In this document: positions 33,703 to 41,767 of the stretch, one piece after another
Numbering within the stretch: position 1 is the stretch's first letter
Layout of the letters: each line of letters opens with the position of its first letter
Source of the DNA: Pseudarthrobacter sp. ATCC 49987
Lineage (GTDB): Bacteria > Actinomycetota > Actinomycetes > Actinomycetales > Micrococcaceae
DNA length: 64,000 nt
Assembly (NCBI RefSeq): GCF_009928425.1
Contig: NZ_JAABNS010000001.1
Location: forward strand, 62,001-126,000
Direction of reading: 5' to 3'
Translations under genes and position numbers: made by a program
The notes under the pieces: model-generated
Told to the model about the DNA's origin: nothing
What the model saw: the letters and a program-made list of their open reading frames with translations, nothing else
Database searches by the model: none

Positions 33703-34761
33703 CTATCGGCCGGTCGGCGTGCAGCCGCAGGTCCGCCCGATATGCAGGCGGTGCAGGCACACCTTCGAGGTGTACGTGCCGGAGGGCGCTTCGATGCGTT
33801 TGAGCAGCATGGCAAAGGCTTCGTGGGCCATTTCCTGCTGCGGCTGGACAATGCTGGTCAGGTTGATGAGTCCGGAACGGCTGTGGGGCAGGCCGTCGCA
33901 GCCGGCGACGGCCACGTCCTCGGGAATGCGAAGTCCCCGGGCCAGGGCGTATTCCATGACTCCAATGGCCAGTTCATCGCTCCCGCACACAACGGCCTGC
34001 GGCGGTGTCCCTGCGGAGAACAGGCGCTCGGCGGCCAGCCGGCCGCCCTCGTTGTTGACGCGTGTGCTGATCTTTCGGTCTCCGCTGATGGTTATGCCCG
34101 CAGCGGCGGCGGTGCGGACGAAAGCCTGTTCGCGGGCCAACGAAGCGGTAGAGAACCGCGGGCCGATCACTGTTGCGATTTCGGAAAAACCGTGGCTGAG
34201 CATGTGCTGCATCAGCATCGTTGCCGCGGCGTCGTCGTCGATCCCAACAAAATCGGAGTCCAGGAAGTCGGCGCGCCGTGAGAGGCAGACATAGGGAATC
34301 CGGGCTGACCTCAGGGTCCGGAGCGCGGTGGCATCGTCCCGGAGGGACGCGGCCAGGATGATGCCGTCCACATTGCGGTGCGCGAGGGTCGCGGTGACCT
34401 GGGCCAGTACGTCCGGATCGTCCTGGGTGGTAGCGACGAAGACCTCGTAGCCGGACTCGGCTGCGGCCGAAATGACGCCCTGCGCCCAGCGTGGAAACAT
34501 GGGGTTGATGATGTTCGGCAGGATCAGGCCGATTACCCGGGTCCGCTGCACGTCGGTGGACTGCGAGGACTTACGGGGCCTGAAGCCCAACTCGGTTGCC
34601 ACGTGGTTAATGTGGCGGCGGGTTTCCAGCGAGACGCCGCCCTTGCCGTTGAGAACGTAGGACACCGTCGCCGGGGAAACGCCAGCGGCGCGGGCAACGG
34701 CGGCGGCAGACACCGGCGGGATGCGCCGGTCTGCAACGACGTTGGTGGTGTGTTCCTGCAT
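33703..34761 (-). CDS. LacI-family transcriptional repressor of the acid-catabolic operon
   Basis: A 352-residue regulator. The N-terminal HTH (AAVARAAGVSPATVSYVLNGKGGVSLETRRHINHVATELGFRPRK, about 20-64) carries the hinge RPRK. The C-terminal domain is periplasmic-binding-protein-like, with the usual start RVIGLILPNIINPMF and CDGLPHS...LTSIVQPQQEMAHEAFAML. It probably binds the incoming acid or an intermediate and controls its own operon. It is transcribed first, with the MFS gene 118 bp downstream. A candidate promoter with an operator lies just upstream. Confidence 0.9.
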   Translation of the reverse strand: MQEHTTNVVADRRIPPVSAAAVARAAGVSPATVSYVLNGKGGVSLETRRHINHVATELGFRPRKSSQSTDVQRTRVIGLILPNIINPMFPRWAQGVISAAAESGYEVFVATTQDDPDVLAQVTATLAHRNVDGIILAASLRDDATALRTLRSARIPYVCLSRRADFLDSDFVGIDDDAAATMLMQHMLSHGFSEIATVIGPRFSTASLAREQAFVRTAAAAGITISGDRKISTRVNNEGGRLAAERLFSAGTPPQAVVCGSDELAIGVMEYALARGLRIPEDVAVAGCDGLPHSRSGLINLTSIVQPQQEMAHEAFAMLLKRIEAPSGTYTSKVCLHRLHIGRTCGCTPTGR

Positions 34762-34806
34762 ATCCGGCCTCCCTCCGAGTCGTTCGCGGCCCTTGTGACC
34801 TCAGTT

Positions 34807-34842
34807 ACATTAGGGAGCCGCTCGAGTGTTAAGCAACGTTAA
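34807..34842 (-). promoter_or_regulatory. Candidate lacI-operon promoter with overlapping operator
   Basis: On the minus strand, TTGCTT (34836-34831) and TAATGT (34812-34807) are 18 bp apart, a reasonable -35/-10 pair in otherwise GC-rich DNA. TTAACGTTGCTTAA (34842-34829), with CAACG at its centre and TTAA half-sites, overlaps the -35 and looks like a LacI-type operator. The start codon is about 46 bp from the -10 box. Confidence 0.5.
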
Positions 34843-34889
34843 GTGATTTTCCAGCCATCGCGAGCCCGCGCGTGACCCGCCGCCCCGCC

Positions 34890-35185
34890 GGGCACATGTC
34901 CAGTCGTGCGGTTCAATCCGCGGGGACATGCCCAGTCCTGAGCCTGGCGAGTGGGCATATTAGGACAATGTCCAGTGGCCCGCGCGGACGGAGGGTATGC
35001 GCACTCGTGCCGGGCAGTCCTTGGGGGCATGTCCAGTCCAGGGCCAGCCGGCAGCCTGCGCTCGCGGAGGACATGCCCATTCTTGGCGCCCAATCCGCGG
35101 GGACATGCCCAGTCCTGAGCCTGGCGAGTGAGCATATCGGGATTATGTCCAGTAGTTCATGCGGCCGGAGGGCATGTCCCCCGGG
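34890..35185. repeat. Array of ACATGCCCAGTC-family palindromic repeats
   Basis: Two long near-copies begin CAATCCGCGGGGACATGCCC at 34914 and 35091 (177 bp apart) and stay almost identical for about 45 bp. Each continues into an ATGTCCAGT block and GAGGG(T/C)ATG. Further partial units are at about 34892 (ACATGTCCAGTC), 35028 (GCATGTCCAGTCC), 35069 (GGACATGCCCATTC) and 35169 (GGGCATGTCCCC). Spacing is irregular and there is no coding frame. The array separates the divergent lacI and clpB promoters. The same family occurs at 29383-29468. Confidence 0.85.
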
Positions 35186-35271
35186 GACGGGCCAGATGCC
35201 CCGGGAGGACTCCGGCCCTAGACAGCCGTTTCGCTGTGGGCAAACATGGAGGCAAAGGGACCCAATGCAAA

Positions 35272-35292
35272 GTTGAGCGGAGTAGACTCAAC
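35272..35292 (+). promoter_or_regulatory. HAIR operator (HspR) over the clpB promoter
   Basis: GTTGAGC-N7-ACTCAAC matches the HAIR inverted repeat CTTGAGT-N7-ACTCAAG in 11 of 14 positions with the exact spacing. TTGAGC and a TAATAT (35295-35300) can act as -35 and -10, so HspR bound here would block the promoter. HspR itself is not in the window. Confidence 0.8.
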
Positions 35293-35326
35293 TTTAATAT
35301 CAGCATGTTCCCGGAAGGAGCTCTCT

Positions 35327-37996
35327 TTGGACGCCAAATTCACCACCAAGAGCCAGGAGGCTCTTGCGGCAGCCGCCATGAACGCCTCGACGGCGGGTAA
35401 CCCCCAGCTCGAACCCGCCCACCTGCTCAAGGCGCTGATGGACCAGCGCGAGGGTGTCGCCGTCGCACTCCTTCGCGCCACCGGCACGGACCCGGATTCC
35501 GTCAGCGTCCAGGCCAGCTCCGCCATCAAGGCGCTGCCGTCCACGTCCGGCAGCTCGGTGCAGCAGCCACAGCTGTCCCGCACGGCCCTGCAGGCGATCA
35601 AGAATGCCCAGAACGAGGCCGAGCGGCTCGGCGATTCCTTCGTCTCCACCGAGCACCTGCTGCTGGGGCTCGCGTCCGGAAGCGACGCCGTCGGGAAGCT
35701 GATGCGCGACGCCGGAGCCTCCCACGAGGCCCTCCTCGCCGCCCTGCCGGGCGTCCGCGGCGACCGCAAAGTGGACAACGCCGACCCCGAAAACAGCTTC
35801 CAGGCACTGGAGAAGTACGGCACCGACCTCACCGCGATTGCCCGCTCCGGCAAGCTGGACCCCGTGATCGGCCGCGACGCCGAGATCCGCCGCATCATCC
35901 AGGTGCTGAGCCGCCGGACCAAGAACAACCCCGTCATCATCGGCGAGCCCGGCGTCGGCAAGACCGCCGTCGTCGAAGGACTCGCCCAGCGGATCGTCGC
36001 CGGGGACGTCCCCGAAAGCCTGCGCGGCAAGACCCTGATCGCCCTGGACCTCGCCTCCATGGTGGCCGGCGCCAAGTACCGCGGCGAATTCGAGGAGAGG
36101 CTCAAGGCCGTCCTGGAGGAAATCAAGGGTTCCGAAGGCCAGATCGTCACCTTCATCGACGAGATCCACACCGTGGTCGGCGCCGGCGCGTCCGGGGACA
36201 GCTCCATGGACGCCGGCAACATGCTCAAGCCCATGCTGGCCCGCGGCGAGCTCCGGCTGATCGGTGCCACCACCCTGGACGAGTACCGGGAGAACATCGA
36301 GAAGGACCCCGCCCTGGAACGCCGCTTCCAGCAGGTCTTCGTCGGGGAGCCGAGCGTCGAGGACACCATCGGCATCCTGCGCGGACTCAAGGAACGCTAC
36401 GAGGCGCACCACAAGGTGGCCATCGCCGACTCCGCCCTCGTCGCCGCCGCCACGCTCTCCAACCGCTACATCTCCGGCCGGCAGCTGCCGGACAAGGCGA
36501 TCGACCTCGTGGACGAGGCCGCCTCCCGGCTGCGCATGGAGATCGACTCCGCCCCGGAGGAGATCGACCAGCTGCGCCGCTCCGTGGACCGCCTGACCAT
36601 GGAGGAACTGGCCCTGGCCAACGAGACCGATCCCGCGTCCGTGGAGCGGCTTGCCGCCATCCGGGCCGACATGGCCGACAAAAAAGAGGAGCTGGCCGGG
36701 CTCAACGCCCGCTGGGAGGCAGAGAAAGCCGGCCTGAACCGCGTCGGCGACCTCAAGGCCAGGATCGACGAACTGCGTTCCGCCGCCGAGAAATTCCAGC
36801 GCGAAGGCGACCTCGAGGCCGCCTCCCGGATCCTGTACGGAGAACTTCCCGCCCTGGAGCGGGAACTCAATGAAGCCGCCGAAGCGGAGTCGGCCCGCGT
36901 GGCCGGCGGCGGGGCCAAACAGGACCTCATGGTGGCCGAAGAGGTCACCGCCGACGACATCGCTGAGGTGATTTCCGCCTGGACCGGCATCCCCGCCGGA
37001 CGTATGCTGCAGGGCGAGAGCCAGAAACTGCTCGAGATGGAGCATGTGCTGGGCGAGCGGCTGATCGGCCAGTCCAAGGCCGTCACCGCGGTGTCCGACG
37101 CCGTCCGCCGCGCCCGGGCGGGGATCAGCGACCCCAACCGGCCCACCGGCTCCTTCCTGTTCCTCGGCCCCACCGGCGTCGGCAAGACCGAGCTGGCGAA
37201 GGCCCTGGCCGACTTCCTCTTCGACGACGAACGCGCCATGGTGCGGATCGACATGTCCGAATACTCGGAGAAGCACTCCGTGGCCCGCCTTGTCGGGGCG
37301 CCTCCCGGCTACGTGGGCTACGAGGAGGGCGGCCAGCTGACCGAGGCTGTCCGCCGCCGTCCGTACTCCGTGCTCCTGCTGGATGAGGTGGAGAAGGCCC
37401 ACCCCGAGGTGTTCGACATCCTGCTGCAGGTACTCGACGACGGCCGCCTCACCGACGGCCAGGGCCGCACCGTGGACTTCCGCAACGTGATCCTGGTCCT
37501 GACCTCCAACCTGGGCAGCCAGTTCCTGGTCGACCCCACCCTGGACGCGAACGCCAAGCGCGAGGCCGTGATGGCCACCGTGCATGCCTCCTTCAAGCCC
37601 GAGTTCCTGAACCGGCTCGACGAGGTGGTGCTGTTCGACCCGCTGAGCGTCGAGGAGCTGTCCCGGATCGTGGAGCTGCAGGTCAAGGAGCTGGGCGAAC
37701 GCCTCAAGGGCCGCCGGCTCAACCTCGAAGTGACGGAGGGGGCCCGCGCCTGGCTCGCGGTGACCGGCTTCGACCCGGCCTACGGCGCCCGGCCGCTGCG
37801 CCGCCTCGTGCAGCGTGAAATCGGCGACCGGCTGGCCAAGGCCATCCTGGCCGGCGAGATCACCGACGGCGACACCGTGCTGGTGGACACCGCCCCGGAC
37901 CTCACGGAGCTCACCATGGGCGGCGCCCAGGCGTCTGAACGGCCCGACGGCGGCGCCTCCACCGGCAGCGGACTCTCCGTCAGCCGCAAGGAGTAG
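35327..37996 (+). CDS. clpB: ATP-dependent disaggregase ClpB
   Basis: A hexameric chaperone that works with DnaK to pull apart aggregated proteins. The 889 residues comprise an N-domain (1-150), AAA1 with Walker A GEPGVGKT at 206-213, a coiled-coil middle domain (about 410-530, with the charged [20 protein letters not shown] region), AAA2 with Walker A GPTGVGKT at 614-621, and a C-terminal small domain. I chose TTG 35327, as AAGGAG precedes it at good spacing and [13 protein letters not shown] is the family opening; the upstream frame runs through the HAIR site. It is a single-gene unit ending at a strong hairpin. Confidence 0.96.
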   Translation: MDAKFTTKSQEALAAAAMNASTAGNPQLEPAHLLKALMDQREGVAVALLRATGTDPDSVSVQASSAIKALPSTSGSSVQQPQLSRTALQAIKNAQNEAERLGDSFVSTEHLLLGLASGSDAVGKLMRDAGASHEALLAALPGVRGDRKVDNADPENSFQALEKYGTDLTAIARSGKLDPVIGRDAEIRRIIQVLSRRTKNNPVIIGEPGVGKTAVVEGLAQRIVAGDVPESLRGKTLIALDLASMVAGAKYRGEFEERLKAVLEEIKGSEGQIVTFIDEIHTVVGAGASGDSSMDAGNMLKPMLARGELRLIGATTLDEYRENIEKDPALERRFQQVFVGEPSVEDTIGILRGLKERYEAHHKVAIADSALVAAATLSNRYISGRQLPDKAIDLVDEAASRLRMEIDSAPEEIDQLRRSVDRLTMEELALANETDPASVERLAAIRADMADKKEELAGLNARWEAEKAGLNRVGDLKARIDELRSAAEKFQREGDLEAASRILYGELPALERELNEAAEAESARVAGGGAKQDLMVAEEVTADDIAEVISAWTGIPAGRMLQGESQKLLEMEHVLGERLIGQSKAVTAVSDAVRRARAGISDPNRPTGSFLFLGPTGVGKTELAKALADFLFDDERAMVRIDMSEYSEKHSVARLVGAPPGYVGYEEGGQLTEAVRRRPYSVLLLDEVEKAHPEVFDILLQVLDDGRLTDGQGRTVDFRNVILVLTSNLGSQFLVDPTLDANAKREAVMATVHASFKPEFLNRLDEVVLFDPLSVEELSRIVELQVKELGERLKGRRLNLEVTEGARAWLAVTGFDPAYGARPLRRLVQREIGDRLAKAILAGEITDGDTVLVDTAPDLTELTMGGAQASERPDGGASTGSGLSVSRKE

Positions 37997-38026
37997 CAGC
38001 CCCGCGGCCTCAGGCACGAGCCTTAG

Positions 38027-38070
38027 ACAAGAACTGCCAGCCGGACCTGGTTCCGGCTGGCAGTTCTTGT
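38027..38070. terminator. 19-bp-stem bidirectional terminator
   Basis: ACAAGAACTGCCAGCCGGA (38027-38045) pairs perfectly with 38052-38070 across a six-base loop. It lies 30 bp past the clpB stop and 25 bp from the end of the convergent septum-formation-type gene. Confidence 0.9.
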
Positions 38071-38094
38071 GGGGCTGAACCGCTCGGGCGACCC

Positions 38095-38985
38095 CTAGGG
38101 AATCAGCGATTCCATGATGACGTTTCCGGTGTCCGCGGTGACATAGCAGTCGACGCGGCGGTCGCCGTTGTCCCAGCTCGTGGAGCTTGGGTACGCGAGC
38201 TTGTAGCCCAGCACATAGGCGGACTGCTTCTCGGTCAGGGGCGCGGCCTTGCAAGCGTCCAGGGCCTTCTGCTTGAGCGGGTCCCGGCCCGGGTAGGAGT
38301 CCCCGTCGGCGTAATGCTCGATTGCGACCAGCTGGGCCGAGTGGCCGGTGGTGCAGTCGACCACCGTGGACGTGGGCGCTTCCGGGTCGAAATCCCTGAA
38401 GCAGTCGCCGAGCCGGAAGTCGAGCGGGCCCACCCCTTCCAGCGGAAGGGGCCCCCGGCTGGCGGTCGCGGACGACGTCGCAGAGGTGGCGGGGGAGGTG
38501 CCCGCCGCGGGCTGCTTGGCGCTGCCGCCCAGCGAGCTCAGCCACCAGATCAGCAGACCCAGGACGACGACGGCGGCCACCGCGGCGCCGATCCGCGCCG
38601 GAGCCTGGCGGCGGACCCAGCCGCCCAGTTGGGTTGCTTTTTCCGCAGCCATTTTGCCGGCTCCCGCGAGTGCGGCGCCGGCTGCCCCCGCGGCGTCCTG
38701 GGTACCCCGGCGGCGGCGTGAGCCGGGCCGCCCGGCGTCGGACCGGATGACCGGCGGGACTGACGGGCGGACGGGCGGCGGCGCAACCGGCGTCGTCGGC
38801 GGCGCCACAGGCGGACCAACGGGCGGCGGCGCAACCGGCGTCGCGGACGTTGGCGGCGTCGACGGTTTCGGGGGAACGGACGGTCCGGCAGGCGGGACAG
38901 CTGGGGCTGACCGGTCGCCGGGCCCACCGGCAGGGCGAACACCAGGCGTGCCGGCGTCGCCGGGCCTTTCGTTCTCTTCGGTCAC
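38095..38985 (-). CDS. Proline-rich membrane protein with septum-formation-type domain
   Basis: A 296-residue bitopic protein. Residues 1-95 are low-complexity Pro/Ala/Thr/Val and cytoplasmic, ending in a basic GSRRRRG. One transmembrane helix spans about 131-150. A Ser/Thr/Ala linker leads to an extracellular domain (about 185-290) with LGDCFRDF, VVDCTTGHSAQLVA and YVLGYKLAYP, cysteines typical of the Septum_form family found in actinobacteria. The role in division is by family only. No neighbour hints at function. The start is ATG 38985; transcription is divergent from DUF3073. Confidence 0.78.
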   Translation of the reverse strand: MTEENERPGDAGTPGVRPAGGPGDRSAPAVPPAGPSVPPKPSTPPTSATPVAPPPVGPPVAPPTTPVAPPPVRPSVPPVIRSDAGRPGSRRRRGTQDAAGAAGAALAGAGKMAAEKATQLGGWVRRQAPARIGAAVAAVVVLGLLIWWLSSLGGSAKQPAAGTSPATSATSSATASRGPLPLEGVGPLDFRLGDCFRDFDPEAPTSTVVDCTTGHSAQLVAIEHYADGDSYPGRDPLKQKALDACKAAPLTEKQSAYVLGYKLAYPSSTSWDNGDRRVDCYVTADTGNVIMESLIP

Positions 38986-39275
38986 TGAGAATTCACCACT
39001 TCCGTGCGTCTTTGCCGGGGCTGGACGCCCGGCGGAGGGGCCCGTTTCCGGGAACCCACTACGGAACTCTATCTAAGATGCCGGGCGGCCCGCGTGCCGC
39101 CGGGGGACTGTCCGGGGTCGGGATGCGGGCAACACTGTCCACGGCGGCCGTCCCGGGGAGCAGTTACCGCTGAAAGCATGTAATCTAGGTGTACGACAAA
39201 TTGACCAAACATTCCGGGGCCTCACTAACGCCAATGGTGACCACCTCCGGTCCGAGTACAAAAGGGGGTCACGCC

Positions 39276-39509
39276 ATGGGGCGCGGCCGTCAAAAGGCAA
39301 AAGCTACCAAGCAGGCTCGGGATATTAAGTACTATTCCCCGAACACTGACTACACTGCGCTTCAGCGTGAGCTCAAGAGCTCCGAGGTTCGTGCACCGAG
39401 TCGGTTTTCGAATGAGCCTGTTGAGCCGGATTATTCGGCCTATGTGGACAAGTACGCGGACGATGTGGAAGAGGACGACGACGAGGTAGATTCCCGTCGG
39501 ATAGGTTAG
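39276..39509 (+). CDS. DUF3073 domain-containing protein
   Basis: A 77-residue basic-then-acidic protein conserved in actinobacteria. MGRGRQKAKATKQARDIKYYSPNTDYTALQRELKS is the family core, and the C-terminal half ends in a run of Asp/Glu. The function is unknown; nearness to purine synthesis genes (purM and purF) is common. I chose ATG 39276, with AAAGGGGG upstream; the open frame extends 29 codons further without another good start. The upstream 290 bp hold the divergent promoters of this gene and the septum-type gene; a T-tailed terminator follows. Confidence 0.9.
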   Translation: MGRGRQKAKATKQARDIKYYSPNTDYTALQRELKSSEVRAPSRFSNEPVEPDYSAYVDKYADDVEEDDDEVDSRRIG

Positions 39510-39568
39510 TCGACACTTCTTTCCGGCATGCCCTTCCGTTAGCGGATTGCCGACCACATGATTTCAGG

Positions 39569-39609
39569 CCCGCCGGCCGCTCCCAGTACGGGGGTGGACG
39601 GCGGGTTTT
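39569..39609 (+). terminator. Rho-independent terminator after DUF3073
   Basis: CCCGCCG (39569-39575) pairs with CGGCGGG (39599-39605) and is followed by TTTT. It lies about 60 bp after the DUF3073 stop. Confidence 0.65.
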
Positions 39610-39739
39610 CTGCTGCCCGGATACTGGCCCGGCCCGTCCGCCAGCACGTGCCGCGAAGTTGTCCCGGCCGGGCCCTCAAGCTAGGTTGAAACTGCCGGTT
39701 CCACCCGGCCCTCCCCTCGAAAGTTACGGAAGGATTGCC

Positions 39740-40522
39740 ATGACCATTCGCACCGAGTTCACCGAGGGCGAGGTCTGCTGGACGGACCTTCAGACCAGTG
39801 ATGTCGCGGCGGCCAAGGCGTTCTATGCCGCGGTCTTCGGCTGGCGGTACGAGGACCGGCCCACCCCGGACGGTCGCAGCTACGCACAGGCCTTCCTGGG
39901 CGGGGACCTGGTCACCGTGATCGCGCCGCAGAACCCGCAGCAGCAGGCCGCCGGCGCGCCCGGGCAATGGAACGTGTACTTCGCATCCTCCGACGCCGGG
40001 GAGCTCGCAGCCGACCTGGTGCACGCCGGCGGAACCCTCGAGTTCGGTCCCGAGGCGGTGGGCGGCACCGGCGTGATGGTCTTCTTCGCCCCGCCCGGGG
40101 GAGGGACCACCGGCGCCTGGCAGGCCGGAAGCCACTTCGGCGCGGCCCGCAGCGGGGAACCCGGTGCCCTGGCGTGGGCCGAACTGCTCACGCCCGAGCC
40201 GCAGTCCGCCGTCGGATTCTTCCAGCAGCTCTTCGGGCACGACGTGACCGAATACCCGCAGGACGACGGCGGCCGGTACACCACGCTTGTGGTGGACGGC
40301 GCGGAGGTGGCCGGGATCGCCGCGGTCCCGGCGGACGCCGAGGGCACCCTCAAGCCGGGATGGCAGGTGTACTTCGGGGTGTCCAGCGTCGCCGACGCAG
40401 TCGCAGCGGCCGTGGCTGCCGGCGGCACGGTCCTGATCGAACCGGACGAGCTCGAGGACGCCGGCACCATCGCCACCCTCGAGGATCCGCAGGGCGGTGT
40501 GTTCAGCGTGCTGGAGGTCTAG
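39740..40522 (+). CDS. VOC-family protein with two glyoxalase-like domains
   Basis: A 260-residue protein with two tandem vicinal-oxygen-chelate domains (about 5-120 and 130-258). Each opens with a metal-site-type strand: CWTDLQTSDVAAAKAFYAAVFGW and AWAELLTPEPQSAVGFFQQLFG. Each ends in a return strand such as IATLEDPQGGVFSVLE. This layout is typical of the CFP32-like or antibiotic-binding group; enzymatic function is uncertain because the metal residues of true glyoxalases are not all evident. I chose ATG 39740 with GGAAGGA upstream. It converges on purM across a strong palindrome. Confidence 0.87.
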   Translation: MTIRTEFTEGEVCWTDLQTSDVAAAKAFYAAVFGWRYEDRPTPDGRSYAQAFLGGDLVTVIAPQNPQQQAAGAPGQWNVYFASSDAGELAADLVHAGGTLEFGPEAVGGTGVMVFFAPPGGGTTGAWQAGSHFGAARSGEPGALAWAELLTPEPQSAVGFFQQLFGHDVTEYPQDDGGRYTTLVVDGAEVAGIAAVPADAEGTLKPGWQVYFGVSSVADAVAAAVAAGGTVLIEPDELEDAGTIATLEDPQGGVFSVLEV

Positions 40523-40538
40523 GCCGGCTTAAACACAG

Positions 40539-40598
40539 ATCGAGTGCTCCACAAGTGCCGTTTTGAAGCTTCAAAAAGGCACTTGTGGAGCACTCGAT
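40539..40598. terminator. 21-bp-stem hairpin, copy 2 of the covarying repeat family
   Basis: ATCGAGTGCTCCACAAGTGCC (40539-40559) has its perfect complement at 40578-40598. The loop holds another palindrome, TTTTGAAGCTTCAAAA (40561-40576). The right arm ends five bases from the purM stop. It shares its scaffold and flanks with the hairpin at 11376-11437, but with paired substitutions in the stem. It can stop both purM and the VOC gene. Confidence 0.88.
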
Positions 40599-40603
40599 GA
40601 GGG

Positions 40604-41767
40604 TTAGGCGTAGGCGTTGACCAGCCGGACGGCGCCGCCGTCGACACCCTTGGCGCCCTGCACGTAATCCGGGCCGGTCTTGACCACCGAGTCGGAGTTT
40701 TCCTCCACAGTGCCCATGACCCAGGCCGGCAGTCCGCGTTCATTGAGGCGGTTCACGGCGGCGTCAGCGGCTTCGGGGGAGACGATCGCCACCATGCCCA
40801 CGCCCAGGTTCAGCGTGCGCTCCAGGTCGGCCAGCGGGACGTTGCCCAGCTCGGCCACGAGCCGGAAAATCGCCGGGAGCTGCCAAGTGGCGCGGTCCAC
40901 GGTGGCCAGCAGGCCCTGCGGCAGGACCCGGGCCAAGTTTGCGGCGAGGCCGCCGCCGGTGACGTGGCTGAAGCCGTGGACGCCGTGGGCGGAGTTCACC
41001 GGAAAGGTCCGGGCCAGGTCCAGGCAGTCGGCCGCGTAGACGCGGGTCGGTTCGAGGAGTTCCTCGCCCAGCGTGCGGCTGAACTCGGAGACGTGGCGGT
41101 CCAGGGCCCAGCCGGCGTGGTTGATGACGCGGCGGACCAGGGAGTAGCCGTTGGAGTGCAGCCCGGAGGAGGCCATGCCGATCACGACGTCGCCGGCGCG
41201 GACACGGTCCGGGCCCAGGAGGTCGGCGGCTTCGACAACACCGGTGGCGGCACCGGCGACGTCGTACTCGTGCTCGCCCAGCAGCCCCGGGTGCTCGGCG
41301 GTTTCGCCGCCCACCAGAGCGGTGCCGGCAACGGAGCAGGCGGCAGCGATGCCGCGCACGATGTCCGCGATGCGTTCCGGGACCACCTTGCCGCAGGCGA
41401 TGTAGTCGGTCATGTACAGCGGTTCGGCGCCGACCACCACAATGTCATCGACCACCATGCCGACGAGGTCGAAGCCGATGGTGTCGTGGATGTCCATGGC
41501 CTGCGCGATCGCGACCTTGGTGCCGACGCCGTCGGTGGAGGTCGCCAGCAGCGGGCGCTTGTAGGTGAGCAGCTTCGAGACGTCGTACAGGCCGGCGAAG
41601 CCGCCGACGCCGCCAACCACCGAGGAGTTGTGGGTCGCCTTGATGGCGTCCTTCATGAGTTCTACGGCGCGGTCGCCCGCTTCGACGTCGACGCCGGCGG
41701 AGGCGTAGGTGATGCCGACGGCGTTCTGGGCGGCGTTCATGTCAGCGGCCGGGGAGGCGGGAGTCAT
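40604..41767 (-). CDS. purM: Phosphoribosylformylglycinamidine cyclo-ligase (AIR synthetase)
   Basis: Closes the imidazole ring in step 5 of purine synthesis, using ATP. The 387-residue protein has YASAGVDVEAGDRAVELMKDAIKATH at the start, the loop TSTDGVGTKVAIAQ, DDIVVVGAEPLYMTDYIACGK, and HGFSHVTGGGLAANLARVLPQ near the C-terminal domain. Length is slightly above E. coli PurM (345), with a longer tail. Its ATG overlaps the purF stop (ATGA), so the two are translationally coupled. Confidence 0.95.
   Translation of the reverse strand: MTPASPAADMNAAQNAVGITYASAGVDVEAGDRAVELMKDAIKATHNSSVVGGVGGFAGLYDVSKLLTYKRPLLATSTDGVGTKVAIAQAMDIHDTIGFDLVGMVVDDIVVVGAEPLYMTDYIACGKVVPERIADIVRGIAAACSVAGTALVGGETAEHPGLLGEHEYDVAGAATGVVEAADLLGPDRVRAGDVVIGMASSGLHSNGYSLVRRVINHAGWALDRHVSEFSRTLGEELLEPTRVYAADCLDLARTFPVNSAHGVHGFSHVTGGGLAANLARVLPQGLLATVDRATWQLPAIFRLVAELGNVPLADLERTLNLGVGMVAIVSPEAADAAVNRLNERGLPAWVMGTVEENSDSVVKTGPDYVQGAKGVDGGAVRLVNAYA

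Noticed and set aside
34890..35185. CRISPR array
   Set aside because: Units vary in length and spacing, spacers are not unique or uniform, and no cas gene is present.
35300..38545. 1081-codon open frame on the minus strand across clpB
   Set aside because: It is the mirror frame of clpB in GC-rich DNA, without a ribosome site, and the plus strand carries all ClpB motifs.
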